Positions 1-7,502 of a stretch of 64,000 bases of DNA are shown here, one piece after another. Numbering within the stretch: the stretch's first letter is position 1; the number at the start of each line of letters is the position of its first letter. The notes under the pieces were generated by a model. That model saw only the letters and a list, made by a program, of their open reading frames with translations, had not been told where the DNA came from and ran no database searches. Origin of the DNA: Asticcacaulis sp. AC466 (GTDB taxonomy: Bacteria > Pseudomonadota > Alphaproteobacteria > Caulobacterales > Caulobacteraceae); NCBI RefSeq assembly GCF_000495815.1, contig NZ_AWGE01000009.1, forward strand, positions 62,001-126,000. The letters run 5' to 3'. The position numbers and the translations under genes were made by a program.

Positions 1-1181
1 TCGGTCAGTTCCGGCTCAACGGTGGGTTCGACCCACGGACGGTCATAGAGGGGGGCATCGTCGGACAGAGGCGCCAAAGGCAGGTCGCAAACGACCTCGC
101 CCTTGTGCTTGAGCACGATACGGCCCGACGTGTTGGTTTCGCCGATGACGGCGGCGTCCAGGCCCCACTTCTTGAAGATGCGATAGCCGTCTTGTTCGCG
201 GCCCGGCTTCAGAATAGCCAGCATGCGCTCCTGGCTTTCCGACAGCATCATTTCATAGGCCGTCATGTTGGTTTCGCGTTGCGGCACCTGGTCGAGGTCG
301 AGCGTGATGCCCAGGCCGCCCTTGCCGGCCATTTCGACGGACGAAGAGGTGAGGCCGGCCGCGCCCATATCCTGAATGGCGGCGACGGCGCCTGACGCCA
401 TCAGTTCCAGGGTGGCTTCGATCAGCAGCTTTTCGGCGAAGGGGTCGCCAACCTGCACGGTCGGGCGCTTTTCTTCTGAGTCTTCCGAAAATTCGACCGA
501 CGCCATAGTGGCGCCGTGGATTCCGTCGCGGCCAGTTTTCGAGCCGAAATAGACGACGGGCAGGCCCGGCTCAGGCGCAGCGGAATAGAAGATCTTGTCG
601 GCATCGGCCAGGCCAACGCACATGGCGTTGACCAGAATGTTGCCGTTATAGCCCGCGTGGAAGTTGGTCTCGCCGGCCACCGTCGGCACGCCGACGCAGT
701 TGCCATAGCCACCGATACCCGAAACGACGCCTTCGACCAGACGGCGGGTCTTGGGGTGGTCCGGTTCACCAAAACGCAAGGCATTGAGCAAAGCCACCGG
801 GCGAGCACCCATAGTGAAGACGTCGCGCATGATCCCGCCCACGCCCGTCGCCGCGCCTTGATACGGCTCGATGAAGGACGGGTGGTTGTGCGATTCCATT
901 TTGAAAATGCAGGCCTGGCCGTCGTCGATATCAATGACGCCGGCGTTTTCACCGGGACCGCAGATGACGCGCGGGCCGGTGACCGGGAATTTGCGCAGGT
1001 GCAGGCGGGACGATTTGTAGGAGCAGTGTTCCGACCACATCACCGAGAAGACCCCCAGTTCGACGTCGTTCGGTTCCCGGCCGAGACGGTCCAGTATGAC
1101 CTGGTATTCGTCAGCCTTGAGGCCATATTCAGCGGCCTTTTCGGCCATGGTTTTTTGCGGGGCGGGGGCGTGTGTGCTCAT
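1..1181 (-). CDS. purL: Phosphoribosylformylglycinamidine synthase subunit PurL (partial, C-terminus outside window)
   Basis: The ATP-dependent synthase subunit that, with PurS and PurQ, converts FGAR and glutamine to FGAM in purine synthesis. I translated it from position 1181 leftwards: the frame is open to the window edge, giving about 393 residues of a protein that is usually 730-750 long, so the second half is outside the window. Family motifs visible are [11 protein letters not shown] near residue 40, [10 protein letters not shown] near residue 95, the glycine-rich [10 protein letters not shown] segment, and [15 protein letters not shown] near residue 285. The ATG at 1181 starts [11 protein letters not shown]; a second in-frame ATG 11 codons later is possible. 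It is in the same orientation as purQ, purS and purC but separated from them by two hydrolase genes. The identity is secure; only the exact start is open. Confidence 0.97.
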   Translation of the reverse strand, partial: MSTHAPAPQKTMAEKAAEYGLKADEYQVILDRLGREPNDVELGVFSVMWSEHCSYKSSRLHLRKFPVTGPRVICGPGENAGVIDIDDGQACIFKMESHNHPSFIEPYQGAATGVGGIMRDVFTMGARPVALLNALRFGEPDHPKTRRLVEGVVSGIGGYGNCVGVPTVAGETNFHAGYNGNILVNAMCVGLADADKIFYSAAPEPGLPVVYFGSKTGRDGIHGATMASVEFSEDSEEKRPTVQVGDPFAEKLLIEATLELMASGAVAAIQDMGAAGLTSSSVEMAGKGGLGITLDLDQVPQRETNMTAYEMMLSESQERMLAILKPGREQDGYRIFKKWGLDAAVIGETNTSGRIVLKHKGEVVCDLPLAPLSDDAPLYDRPWVEPTVEPELT

Positions 1182-1228
1182 GGCGCGGATATAGGGGATT
1201 CAATCCGCGCACTCAACGGTAAAACGCC

Positions 1229-2650
1229 TTATTTCTTTCCGAGATTGAATTGAAATTTCGGCTGGTCGGTCTTGATGCAGGTCGCATCGACATTGGCATC
1301 GGCGGTTTCGATGAATTGTGCAATCATCTTCTTGGCGCAAGTGCTGCCGGCGATGGTGTGGGTGCGGTTAGGGAAGAAGTAGTTCTTTCCCCGACTCAGG
1401 CGCTTGACCGCTTCATCGGACAGTTCGGATGGACACCCGGCGTCGATATCAGCCGACAGCATCAGGGTTGGAATGTCGCTGGTCAGGGGCTGGTTTTCGA
1501 CCGGATCGGGCGCGCCGACCGGAAATGCCTTGCAGACCTCGAAGAACCGCCGGGTATCGTGGGCGGTTGCAACCGCGATAGGATCGTTCGGGTTTACCTT
1601 GTCGAGATCAGCGGGATTTTCGAACGCAAATTCCTCCTTGCACAGGGTGGTAAAGAACTGGCCCTCGGTATAGCCCGCCTGCGTTTTCTCAAAATTGGCA
1701 AGCGCGGTGTAGTCGCCCTTCATCAAGGTGTCGAGCGTCAGGGGCAGGCTTTGCGCACCCTCGCGGGAATAGATTTCATCGAGCAGGAAGGCGGCTAACA
1801 GATCGGCCGTGTAGGTGTGGCCTTTGACGGTGGCCGGTTTGACCAGCCAGGTGCGCAGCAGGTCGTCCAGCCGCTTTTCCATATTGGGGAATTTTGCATT
1901 ACAGGCCGCGTCGGCGGCGCAATAGCCGAGAACCTGGCGGGTTTCTCGCGACACCAGGGCGGGCAGGGGCGCGGTCGCGTTGGCTTCCGGCGGCCATGTC
2001 GACGACAGGACGGCGGCGCGCAGACCGGCCGGGTCATGCTGCATCACGGCCATAGCGACGCGCGTACCGTATGAGCCGCCGTAGAGGTTATAGGCCTTGA
2101 TGCCCAGCGCCATGCGCAGGTCATGGATATCCTTGGCGATGACGGCGCTGTTGTATTGCGACAGATCGAAGCCCTGGGCGGCATATTTCTGGCCGCAGGC
2201 CTGCAATTGTTTGACGCCGGCCTCGCTGGTCACGCCCGCGTCGGACAGCGGCGCCTGACCGCAATCCAGACTGGGGTTCGATTTACCCGTGCCGCGTTGG
2301 TCAAAGAAAATCCAGTCGCGATCCGCCGTGACGCGATCCGTTTTACGCAGGGCCAGCCATAGGTTATCGACCATGCCGCCGCCGGGGCCGCCGTGCAGCA
2401 TGATAACCGGGTCCGGTTTGGCATTGGCAGCCGTGGCGCGTTGAATGACGACGGGCAGGGCAACCGTGCGCCCATTGTTCGCGCCGCGGGTTTCTTCGAC
2501 GACAAGGGTTCCGCATTCGACCTTCTTGATGCCGAAATAGAGAATGGAGCAGGTCTGCTTGTGATAGCCCAGCTTGGTTGTATCGACCTTAGGGTTGCAC
2601 CCCACCAAGACGAAGGCCGCTGCCAATACCAAACTCAATGACCGCCACAT
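1229..2650 (-). CDS. Exported alpha/beta hydrolase lipoprotein, tripeptidyl/prolyl aminopeptidase-like (S33 type)
   Basis: A 473-residue alpha/beta hydrolase. The N-terminus is a lipoprotein signal (MWRSLSLVLAAAFVLVGC) with the lipobox LVGC, so it is probably anchored in the cell envelope. Downstream are the oxyanion segment HGGPGGG (near residue 86), DQRGTGKSNPSLDC, the nucleophile elbow GGSYGTR (near 195), an acid in SADIDAGCP and a histidine in NRTHTIAGSTC near the end. This layout is that of S33 peptidases with a TAP-like C-terminal region, which release N-terminal residues from short peptides; the substrate cannot be read. It lies between purL and another exported hydrolase, on the same strand, with no functional link to purine synthesis that I can see. 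The fold is sure; peptidase specificity is inferred. Confidence 0.85.
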   Translation of the reverse strand: MWRSLSLVLAAAFVLVGCNPKVDTTKLGYHKQTCSILYFGIKKVECGTLVVEETRGANNGRTVALPVVIQRATAANAKPDPVIMLHGGPGGGMVDNLWLALRKTDRVTADRDWIFFDQRGTGKSNPSLDCGQAPLSDAGVTSEAGVKQLQACGQKYAAQGFDLSQYNSAVIAKDIHDLRMALGIKAYNLYGGSYGTRVAMAVMQHDPAGLRAAVLSSTWPPEANATAPLPALVSRETRQVLGYCAADAACNAKFPNMEKRLDDLLRTWLVKPATVKGHTYTADLLAAFLLDEIYSREGAQSLPLTLDTLMKGDYTALANFEKTQAGYTEGQFFTTLCKEEFAFENPADLDKVNPNDPIAVATAHDTRRFFEVCKAFPVGAPDPVENQPLTSDIPTLMLSADIDAGCPSELSDEAVKRLSRGKNYFFPNRTHTIAGSTCAKKMIAQFIETADANVDATCIKTDQPKFQFNLGKK

Positions 2651-2713
2651 GACCGGACCCCTGTTACGCTTGAAACGAGGTTTACAGGTCGTGGCGGCTT
2701 TGTAAAGCGCCGC

Positions 2714-3787
2714 CTATTTGGCGGTGCGTTTCAGCAGGTCCGACAGGTCGTCCTTCCAGAATTTCGCCCAGGTATGGGTTCCGTGTCCGCGCGTATCGGG
2801 CGACGACGGTATTAGCCGGAACCGGACTGTTTTCAGGCGTTTGAGCGCCAGATCGGGCGCCCCAAGTTCCGGCGGATTTATGAAATCGTCAGCCGAATTT
2901 ATCCAGGTCATGGGGGCGGTGATTTTTTCAAGGTCCGGCCAGGGATTGTAATTCCGCGATGCGTCGAACTGGTAGAGGAAATCGTTCGCGTCGCGTGAGG
3001 CGATATCCGCCTCGATCCGTGCGCGCCAATAGGTTTCGGCCTTTTCGCGGGTGGGGAAGTTGGCCTGTAGGTATTCCGGTGCACTGCCGGCGATCAGGGA
3101 GAGGCTGGCGGCGGTGCGCAGGCCCTGGACAGGCGGAGTCTTATAGTCACCGTTCTGCCAGGCGGGATCGGCACGGATTGCATCCATGGCGCCGACGCGC
3201 CACATGCGGTTGCGCCCGGCGATTTCTACCGGCTGGCAAGCCATTGGCATAAGGGCGTCGGCAAAATCCGGATGGGCTTCGGCCCAGACGAAAATATGCA
3301 TGCACCCCATCGATGTGCCGAATATCAGGCGTAGATGCGTAATGCCAAGCCCGTCTTTCAACATTAGCCTTTGGGCTTCAACCATGTCGTCATAGTCATA
3401 TTTGGGAAAGGCCATCTTCAAGCCGTCGCTCGGCTTGGACGAGCCGCCGTGACCGATGCTGTCGGGCAGGATGATAAAGTATTTTGTGGTGTCGAGCGGC
3501 TGGCCGGCCCCATAAAGCACATCGGCGAAATAGGGTGCCAGGAATTGAGCGCCGGACCCGCCTGTGCCGTGCAGGATCATCACGGCGTTGTCGATCCGGC
3601 CTTGGGCATCGCGGTGTGGCGTACCGAGCGTACGGTAATGCATCCGCAAGGCGGGCAAGGTTTCGCCCGAATGAAAATGGAAGTCGCGGAGAGTGACATC
3701 AGCGTCGCTGACGGACGGGGCGGCGTTCGCCGGGCCGAGCATGAGGGCGCTGAGAACCAGGCTTGCCAGAAGGGTGCGCATCGTCAT
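2714..3787 (-). CDS. Exported alpha/beta hydrolase, homoserine O-acetyltransferase (MetX)-like fold
   Basis: A 357-residue protein with a cleavable signal (MTMRTLLASLVLSALMLGPANA). The ATG at 3787 is chosen because GGAGA precedes it by seven bases and the signal follows at once; an in-frame ATG two codons later is the alternative. The fold is that of MetX-like acyltransferases/esterases: HGTGGSG oxyanion segment, LPDSIGHGGSS, nucleophile elbow GTSMGCMH, acid in INSADDFINPPE and a histidine in DTRGHGTHT. True MetX proteins are cytoplasmic and have GGSMGGMQ at the elbow, so this exported version is more likely a periplasmic hydrolase than a methionine enzyme. A 34-bp perfect palindrome sits ten bases upstream of its start, suggesting its own regulation separate from purQ. 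The substrate is unknown. Confidence 0.8.
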   Translation of the reverse strand: MTMRTLLASLVLSALMLGPANAAPSVSDADVTLRDFHFHSGETLPALRMHYRTLGTPHRDAQGRIDNAVMILHGTGGSGAQFLAPYFADVLYGAGQPLDTTKYFIILPDSIGHGGSSKPSDGLKMAFPKYDYDDMVEAQRLMLKDGLGITHLRLIFGTSMGCMHIFVWAEAHPDFADALMPMACQPVEIAGRNRMWRVGAMDAIRADPAWQNGDYKTPPVQGLRTAASLSLIAGSAPEYLQANFPTREKAETYWRARIEADIASRDANDFLYQFDASRNYNPWPDLEKITAPMTWINSADDFINPPELGAPDLALKRLKTVRFRLIPSSPDTRGHGTHTWAKFWKDDLSDLLKRTAK

Positions 3788-3796
3788 CGGATCGTC

Positions 3797-3830
3797 TCCA
3801 CGTGATAATCGTATACGATTATCACGTGGA
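3797..3830. promoter_or_regulatory. 34-bp perfect palindrome between purQ and the MetX-like hydrolase
   Basis: Every base from 3797 to 3830 pairs with its mirror about the centre at 3813/3814; the core reads ATAATCGTATACGATTAT, flanked by CACGTG on both sides. It starts ten bases upstream of the hydrolase ATG at 3787 and about 28 bases after the purQ stop. There is no loop and no T-run, so it is not a typical terminator. The GTATAC centre with flanking symmetry resembles operators of GntR/FCD-type repressors; that assignment is inference, and no such regulator gene is nearby. Confidence 0.6.
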
Positions 3831-3857
3831 TCGCGATTAGCAAGCGACCTTAGCCTA

Positions 3858-4535
3858 TCAGGCGGTTTGCAGGCTGTTGACGAGGCTTTGGAACAGGGGC
3901 GCGCCATCGGCAGACCCCAGCGAGGCTTCGAAGGCGCGGTCGGGGTGCGGCATCATGCCCAGAACATTGCCCTTGGCATTGACGATGCCAGCAATGTCGT
4001 TGACGGACCCATTGGGGTTTTCAGCATATCGGAAGACGACCTGATCGTTGTCTTCGATTGCGGCCAGGGTGGCGTCATCGGCAAAGAAGTTGCCGTCGCC
4101 ATTGCCTTGCGTCATCCATACGCTCTGGGCGTTGCCATAGGCCGAGGTGAAACGCGTATTGCGGTTCTCGATCTTCAGCTCGATCGGCTTGCAGACATAT
4201 TTGAGGCCGGAATTGCGCAGAAGGGCGCCGGGCAGCAGGCCGCTTTCACACAGAATCTGGAAGCCGTTGCAGATGCCAAGCACCGAAACGCCGCGTGCGG
4301 CCTCGGCCTTTACGGCCTGCATGATCGGTGACAGTGAGGCCATCGCGCCGCAACGCAGGTAGTCTCCGTAGGAAAAACCGCCTGGGATGACGATCAGGTC
4401 CAGACCGGACGGCAGGGCCGTTTCTTCGTGCCACACCATATCGACCTGGCCGCCAACCGTCGTTTCGACGGCGGTCTTGCAGTCGCGGTCACAGTTGGAA
4501 CCGGGAAAAACGAGAACGGCGGCTTTGAATGCCAT
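3858..4535 (-). CDS. purQ: Phosphoribosylformylglycinamidine synthase, glutaminase subunit PurQ
   Basis: The class I glutamine amidotransferase subunit of FGAM synthase; it hydrolyses glutamine and passes ammonia to PurL. It has 225 residues, normal for PurQ. Seen are FPGSNCDRD at the N-terminus, the [13 protein letters not shown] segment, the nucleophile cysteine in [10 protein letters not shown] near residue 87, and [10 protein letters not shown] carrying the catalytic histidine near the C-terminus. The start at 4535 ([11 protein letters not shown]) follows the purS stop after a single base, so translation of purQ is very likely coupled to purS. Gene order purC-purS-purQ is standard for alphaproteobacteria. 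Confidence 0.97.
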   Translation of the reverse strand: MAFKAAVLVFPGSNCDRDCKTAVETTVGGQVDMVWHEETALPSGLDLIVIPGGFSYGDYLRCGAMASLSPIMQAVKAEAARGVSVLGICNGFQILCESGLLPGALLRNSGLKYVCKPIELKIENRNTRFTSAYGNAQSVWMTQGNGDGNFFADDATLAAIEDNDQVVFRYAENPNGSVNDIAGIVNAKGNVLGMMPHPDRAFEASLGSADGAPLFQSLVNSLQTA

Positions 4536-4536
4536 G

Positions 4537-4776
4537 TTACGCGACCTCAACCTTGTAGGATTCGATGACCGTGTTGGCGAGCAGCTTTTCGCACATGGCT
4601 TTCAACTCGCCCTTCGCGGCTTCGGCATCGGACCCGTCCAGGTCGAACTCGAGCAGCTTGCCGACGCGGACGTTTGACACGCCGTCCCAGCCAAGGCCAT
4701 GCAGGGCGCCTTCGACGGCCTTACCCTGAACATCGAGCACGCCGGGTTTCAGATAGACGTGAACCTTGGCCTTCAT
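4537..4776 (-). CDS. purS: Phosphoribosylformylglycinamidine synthase subunit PurS
   Basis: The small structural subunit that bridges PurL and PurQ in the FGAM synthase complex. It has 79 residues, typical for PurS, beginning [20 protein letters not shown] and containing the expected [13 protein letters not shown] strand. Its ATG overlaps the stop of purC (TAATG, one shared base) and its own stop is one base from the purQ start, so purC, purS and purQ form one compact translational unit on the minus strand. Confidence 0.96.
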   Translation of the reverse strand: MKAKVHVYLKPGVLDVQGKAVEGALHGLGWDGVSNVRVGKLLEFDLDGSDAEAAKGELKAMCEKLLANTVIESYKVEVA

Positions 4777-5537
4777 TATTGGGCTCCCCCTTCGATCACG
4801 CGCGGCATATCGCCCATGATGCCGAGACGCTTGGCGACCTCGGTATAGCTTTCGATGACATTGCCCATGTCGCGACGGAAGCGGTCCTTATCGAGCTTTT
4901 CGCCACTGGCCGTATCCCACAGGCGACAGGAGTCGGGGCTGATCTCGTCAGCCAGGATGACGCGCGAGAACTCGCCTTCAAACAGGCGACCATACTCTAT
5001 CTTGAAATCGACCAGGGTAATGCCGACGGCGGCGAACATACCGGACAGGAAATCGTTGACGCGCAGGGTCATGGCCAGGATGTCGTCGATCTCCTGGGTC
5101 TGGGCCCAGTTGAAAGCGGTGATGTGCTCTTCGGTGACCAGCGGATCGTTAAGCGCGTCATTCTTGTAATAGAATTCAATGATCGACCGTGGCAGGGCCT
5201 GGCCTTCGGGCAGGTCGAAGCGCTTGGCCATCGAGCCGGCAACCACATTGCGGCAGACGACTTCCAGCGGAATGATCTCGACTTCGCGGATCAATTGTTC
5301 GCGCAGATTGAGGCGCTTGATGAAATGGTTCTGAACGCCGATCTGCGTCAGCTTGGTCATCACGAACTCGCTGATGCGGTTATTGATGACGCCCTTGCCT
5401 TCCAGTTGTGCCTTCTTTTCACCATTGAAGGCGGTGGCGTCATCCTTGAAGTACTGGACGAGCGTGCCGGGCTCCGGCCCTTCGTACAGGATCTTGGCCT
5501 TGCCTTCGTAGATTTTCTTGCGGTTCTTGGTGGTCAT
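4776..5537 (-). CDS. purC: SAICAR synthetase PurC
   Basis: Phosphoribosylaminoimidazole-succinocarboxamide synthase: joins CAIR and aspartate using ATP. It has 253 residues from the ATG at 5537. Motifs: [13 protein letters not shown] at the N-terminus, the [12 protein letters not shown] segment, [27 protein letters not shown] and [14 protein letters not shown]. The reading frame is open for a further 80 codons upstream, but that extension is basic, unlike PurC and precedes the conserved start, so it was not used. Only a weak ribosome site (GGA) is visible. First gene of the purC-purS-purQ unit; its promoter must lie in the 341-base gap to the divergent DUF1476 gene. Confidence 0.97.
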   Translation of the reverse strand: MTTKNRKKIYEGKAKILYEGPEPGTLVQYFKDDATAFNGEKKAQLEGKGVINNRISEFVMTKLTQIGVQNHFIKRLNLREQLIREVEIIPLEVVCRNVVAGSMAKRFDLPEGQALPRSIIEFYYKNDALNDPLVTEEHITAFNWAQTQEIDDILAMTLRVNDFLSGMFAAVGITLVDFKIEYGRLFEGEFSRVILADEISPDSCRLWDTASGEKLDKDRFRRDMGNVIESYTEVAKRLGIMGDMPRVIEGGAQ

Positions 5538-5878
5538 TTCACTATGTCCAGGCTTGGAAAAATTTCCAAAAAATGGGTTCAGCCAAAAAGGCCGTGAGAT
5601 GTGCGGCGCCCATGAGAAGCATCGGCTGACATCGGCCGCGCAATGGTTATGGGACCGGGCGCTTTGGCTGTGCATCATAAGGGATGCGCGTTGCCGCCGC
5701 AAATAAACAAAAACTTGTGTTCTGTACAGGGCGGGAACGGATGATTTCATCTCTTTTTTGCATCGGCTGCGGCGCGGCAGACCCAACCCGGAAGATTTTG
5801 GTCGATAACTGTTGGTTCCAGTTGCGTCGGGACGAAAGGAGAACTAAAACTTAATAAGCCTGAAAGGTTCTCCGTCAC
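5538..5878. other. Divergent intergenic region between purC and the DUF1476 gene
   Basis: A 341-base non-coding gap that must hold promoters firing both ways. I see an A-rich stretch near 5555-5575 and an AT-rich block near 5700-5720, but no convincing operator, RNA element or small gene. Short open frames here lack ribosome sites and family features. Confidence 0.5.
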
Positions 5879-6196
5879 ATGCCGCCTGCCAATCCTGATA
5901 AACTGCCTGTTGAACAACCGCTTGCCGGTAGCGATGCCTTTGAGTTTCAGGCGGCGGCGAACCGGAACCGTATGATGGCGCTATGGGCGGCGCAAAAGAT
6001 GGGCCTTGCCGGGAAGTCGTCGGAAAGTTATGCCCAGGCTGTTGTGCGCGCCGACGGTGAGCAGCCGTCCGAAGAAGATGTGATTCGCAAGGTTCTGGGT
6101 GACTTGACTGCGTCCAACATCGCTATCCGTGAATCGGAGGTGCGCACCAAGGCGGCGGAGTTCCTGGCCCAGGCAAGAGAAGCGTTAAAAAGCTAA
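5879..6196 (+). CDS. DUF1476 protein, F1-ATPase zeta-subunit-like
   Basis: A 105-residue helical protein. From about residue 28 it follows the DUF1476/zeta pattern: NRNRMMALWAAQKMGL, then SYAQAVVRAD, EEDVIRKVLGDL and a final helix. In Paracoccus, zeta is the natural inhibitor of the F1-ATPase, acting through its N-terminal segment. Here that segment (usually an FDDRE...KFA..E type sequence) is replaced by a proline-containing stretch (PPANPDKLPVEQPLAGSD), so the core is kept but the inhibitory tip looks lost. It could be a divergent paralogue with another role. First of three small plus-strand genes lying between purC and the purB cluster. Confidence 0.8.
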   Translation: MPPANPDKLPVEQPLAGSDAFEFQAAANRNRMMALWAAQKMGLAGKSSESYAQAVVRADGEQPSEEDVIRKVLGDLTASNIAIRESEVRTKAAEFLAQAREALKS

Positions 6197-6226
6197 GCTT
6201 TAAAAATCGCAGAACCGGGGTCGGTA

Positions 6227-6601
6227 ATGAAGGAAATGGCATTCGTTACAGGTTTGGTTCTCATGACGGCGGGCGGTGTTCAGGCGGCGTGCCCACAATA
6301 TATGGGCGGCCGCGTCCTTGCCGACGACGGCACCTATCTGGGCAAGATCGCGGTGCCTCAGGACAAGGATTCGCTGTTTAATTCCTATGGCGTCTATGGC
6401 AGCCCGTATTCCAAGACGTCGATTTTCAACACCTATGGGGTTTATGGATCGGCATCGTCGCCGCAGTCCGCGTTTAACCCCTATGCGACCAAACCGCCCG
6501 TTATTCAGAAGGACGGCAAGGCCATAGCGACACTGACAGCCAACAAGACGTTGGATGGCGCCATCAGTGTCGGTAAACTCATATCCATCTGCCGAGGTTA
6601 G
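6227..6601 (+). CDS. Small exported protein with YGVYGS repeats
   Basis: 124 residues with a signal peptide (MKEMAFVTGLVLMTAGGVQA). The mature part contains three imperfect tandem units of about 17 residues: DSLFNSYGVYGSPYSKT, TSIFNTYGVYGSASSPQ and QSAFNPYATKPPV, preceded by GTYLGKIAVPQ and followed by a conserved-looking tail ending SICRG. Two cysteines (one just after the signal, one near the end) could pair. I do not recognise a named family. It starts 30 bases after the DUF1476 gene and is followed by a small lipoprotein gene, so the three may share a transcript. Confidence 0.65.
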   Translation: MKEMAFVTGLVLMTAGGVQAACPQYMGGRVLADDGTYLGKIAVPQDKDSLFNSYGVYGSPYSKTSIFNTYGVYGSASSPQSAFNPYATKPPVIQKDGKAIATLTANKTLDGAISVGKLISICRG

Positions 6602-6611
6602 AGTGCATCCG

Positions 6612-6803
6612 ATGAGAACAATAGACTCCATTCTGAAAGCCGTTTTGGCCGTCGCCGTGATTTCAGCCGTTGCCGGTTGCGCGGCCGTCCCTAAGCCGCA
6701 TGCGCTGGACACCCAGCCTATTGGCGCGCCACCGCCGCCGCCGCCGTTGGAAACCCAGCCGGTCGATGCGCCGCCGCCGCCGCCGCCGGTCACGGGGTCT
6801 TAA
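6612..6803 (+). CDS. Small proline-rich lipoprotein
   Basis: 63 residues. The ATG at 6612 is chosen because it begins a lipoprotein signal (MRTIDSILKAVLAVAVISAV followed by AGC), while the longer frame upstream would bury it. After the lipid-modified cysteine the protein consists of two near-identical units, TQPIGAPPPPPPLE and TQPVDAPPPPPPVT, that probably form stiff polyproline rods spanning part of the periplasm. Function unknown. It lies ten bases after the YGVYGS-repeat gene, with which it is probably co-transcribed. Confidence 0.6.
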   Translation: MRTIDSILKAVLAVAVISAVAGCAAVPKPHALDTQPIGAPPPPPPLETQPVDAPPPPPPVTGS

Positions 6804-6817
6804 ACCCCGTAGCGGGT

Positions 6818-7498
6818 CTAGCCGAAACGCCCGGTGATCGAAAAGCGCGGGCCGCCGGCGTAGGGGGCCACCGATGCTATGGAGCGCGGTTGATCGCCAG
6901 CGAACAGCGACAGGTCGTTGAAGCGCGGCATGATGCCGCCTTCGATGTCGCCCGATGGCGAATGGAACAGCATCTGGCCGCCCCAGTCAGACCGCCAGCC
7001 CTGGGTGAAATTCCATTCGAAACCCAGGCGGACATGCTGGTCGGTATGTTGGGTGAAGAAGTCGCCATTGCGATAACAGACCGCGCTGAGACTGATCAGT
7101 TCCAGCCCGGACAGCCCAGTCAACCGTTCGCAGAAGCCGGCGAAATCCGCCGATTTGAGCACGGCGGTGAGCGATTCCAGGGCGATTGTCTCGCTATCCA
7201 TCAGGTCCAGCCCGAGGCGTAGATAGGACAAGCCGTCCTGCGCCCGTTGCGCTGTATCTTGCAGGCGCGTCTGGATGATATCGGCAGACAGGGTGTTCAG
7301 TTCAGCGGCGGACAGGATATCCGGTTTGCCGTCGCGGTTGACCAGTTGCAATTCCCACGGGGTCTGCTGCTCCAGGGCATGGTGGACGCGCAGGGCGTCC
7401 TCCGCCGCCAGGGCGCCTTCGAGACGAATGCGCCCCTTGCCGGTGAAGCGGCTTTGGTAGCCGTCATAGTCGAAACTGTCGGTCAGCAGGCTGGCCAT
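6818..7498 (-). CDS. 2OG-Fe(II) oxygenase-fold protein with a missing distal histidine
   Basis: 226 residues from the ATG at 7498, four bases after the purB stop, so it is almost certainly in the purB operon. The C-terminal half matches the prolyl-hydroxylase-like double-stranded beta-helix: HTDQHVRLGFEWN gives the HxD pair (H151, D153), WGGQMLFHSPSGDI follows, and PRFSITGRF carries the 2-oxoglutarate-binding arginine. The second iron histidine is normally found just before the V-x-P-[YW]-A-G segment. Here that position reads RSIASVAPYAGG with a serine or alanine instead, and I see no nearby histidine to replace it. Either the enzyme uses an altered iron site or it is catalytically dead. The hydroxylation target, if any, is unknown. 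Confidence 0.75.
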   Translation of the reverse strand: MASLLTDSFDYDGYQSRFTGKGRIRLEGALAAEDALRVHHALEQQTPWELQLVNRDGKPDILSAAELNTLSADIIQTRLQDTAQRAQDGLSYLRLGLDLMDSETIALESLTAVLKSADFAGFCERLTGLSGLELISLSAVCYRNGDFFTQHTDQHVRLGFEWNFTQGWRSDWGGQMLFHSPSGDIEGGIMPRFNDLSLFAGDQPRSIASVAPYAGGPRFSITGRFG

Positions 7499-7502
7499 GG
7501 GA

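Noticed and set aside
5538-5786. N-terminal extension of purC by 83 codons
   Set aside because: The extension is basic and unlike PurC, and the conserved start [15 protein letters not shown] lies at 5537.
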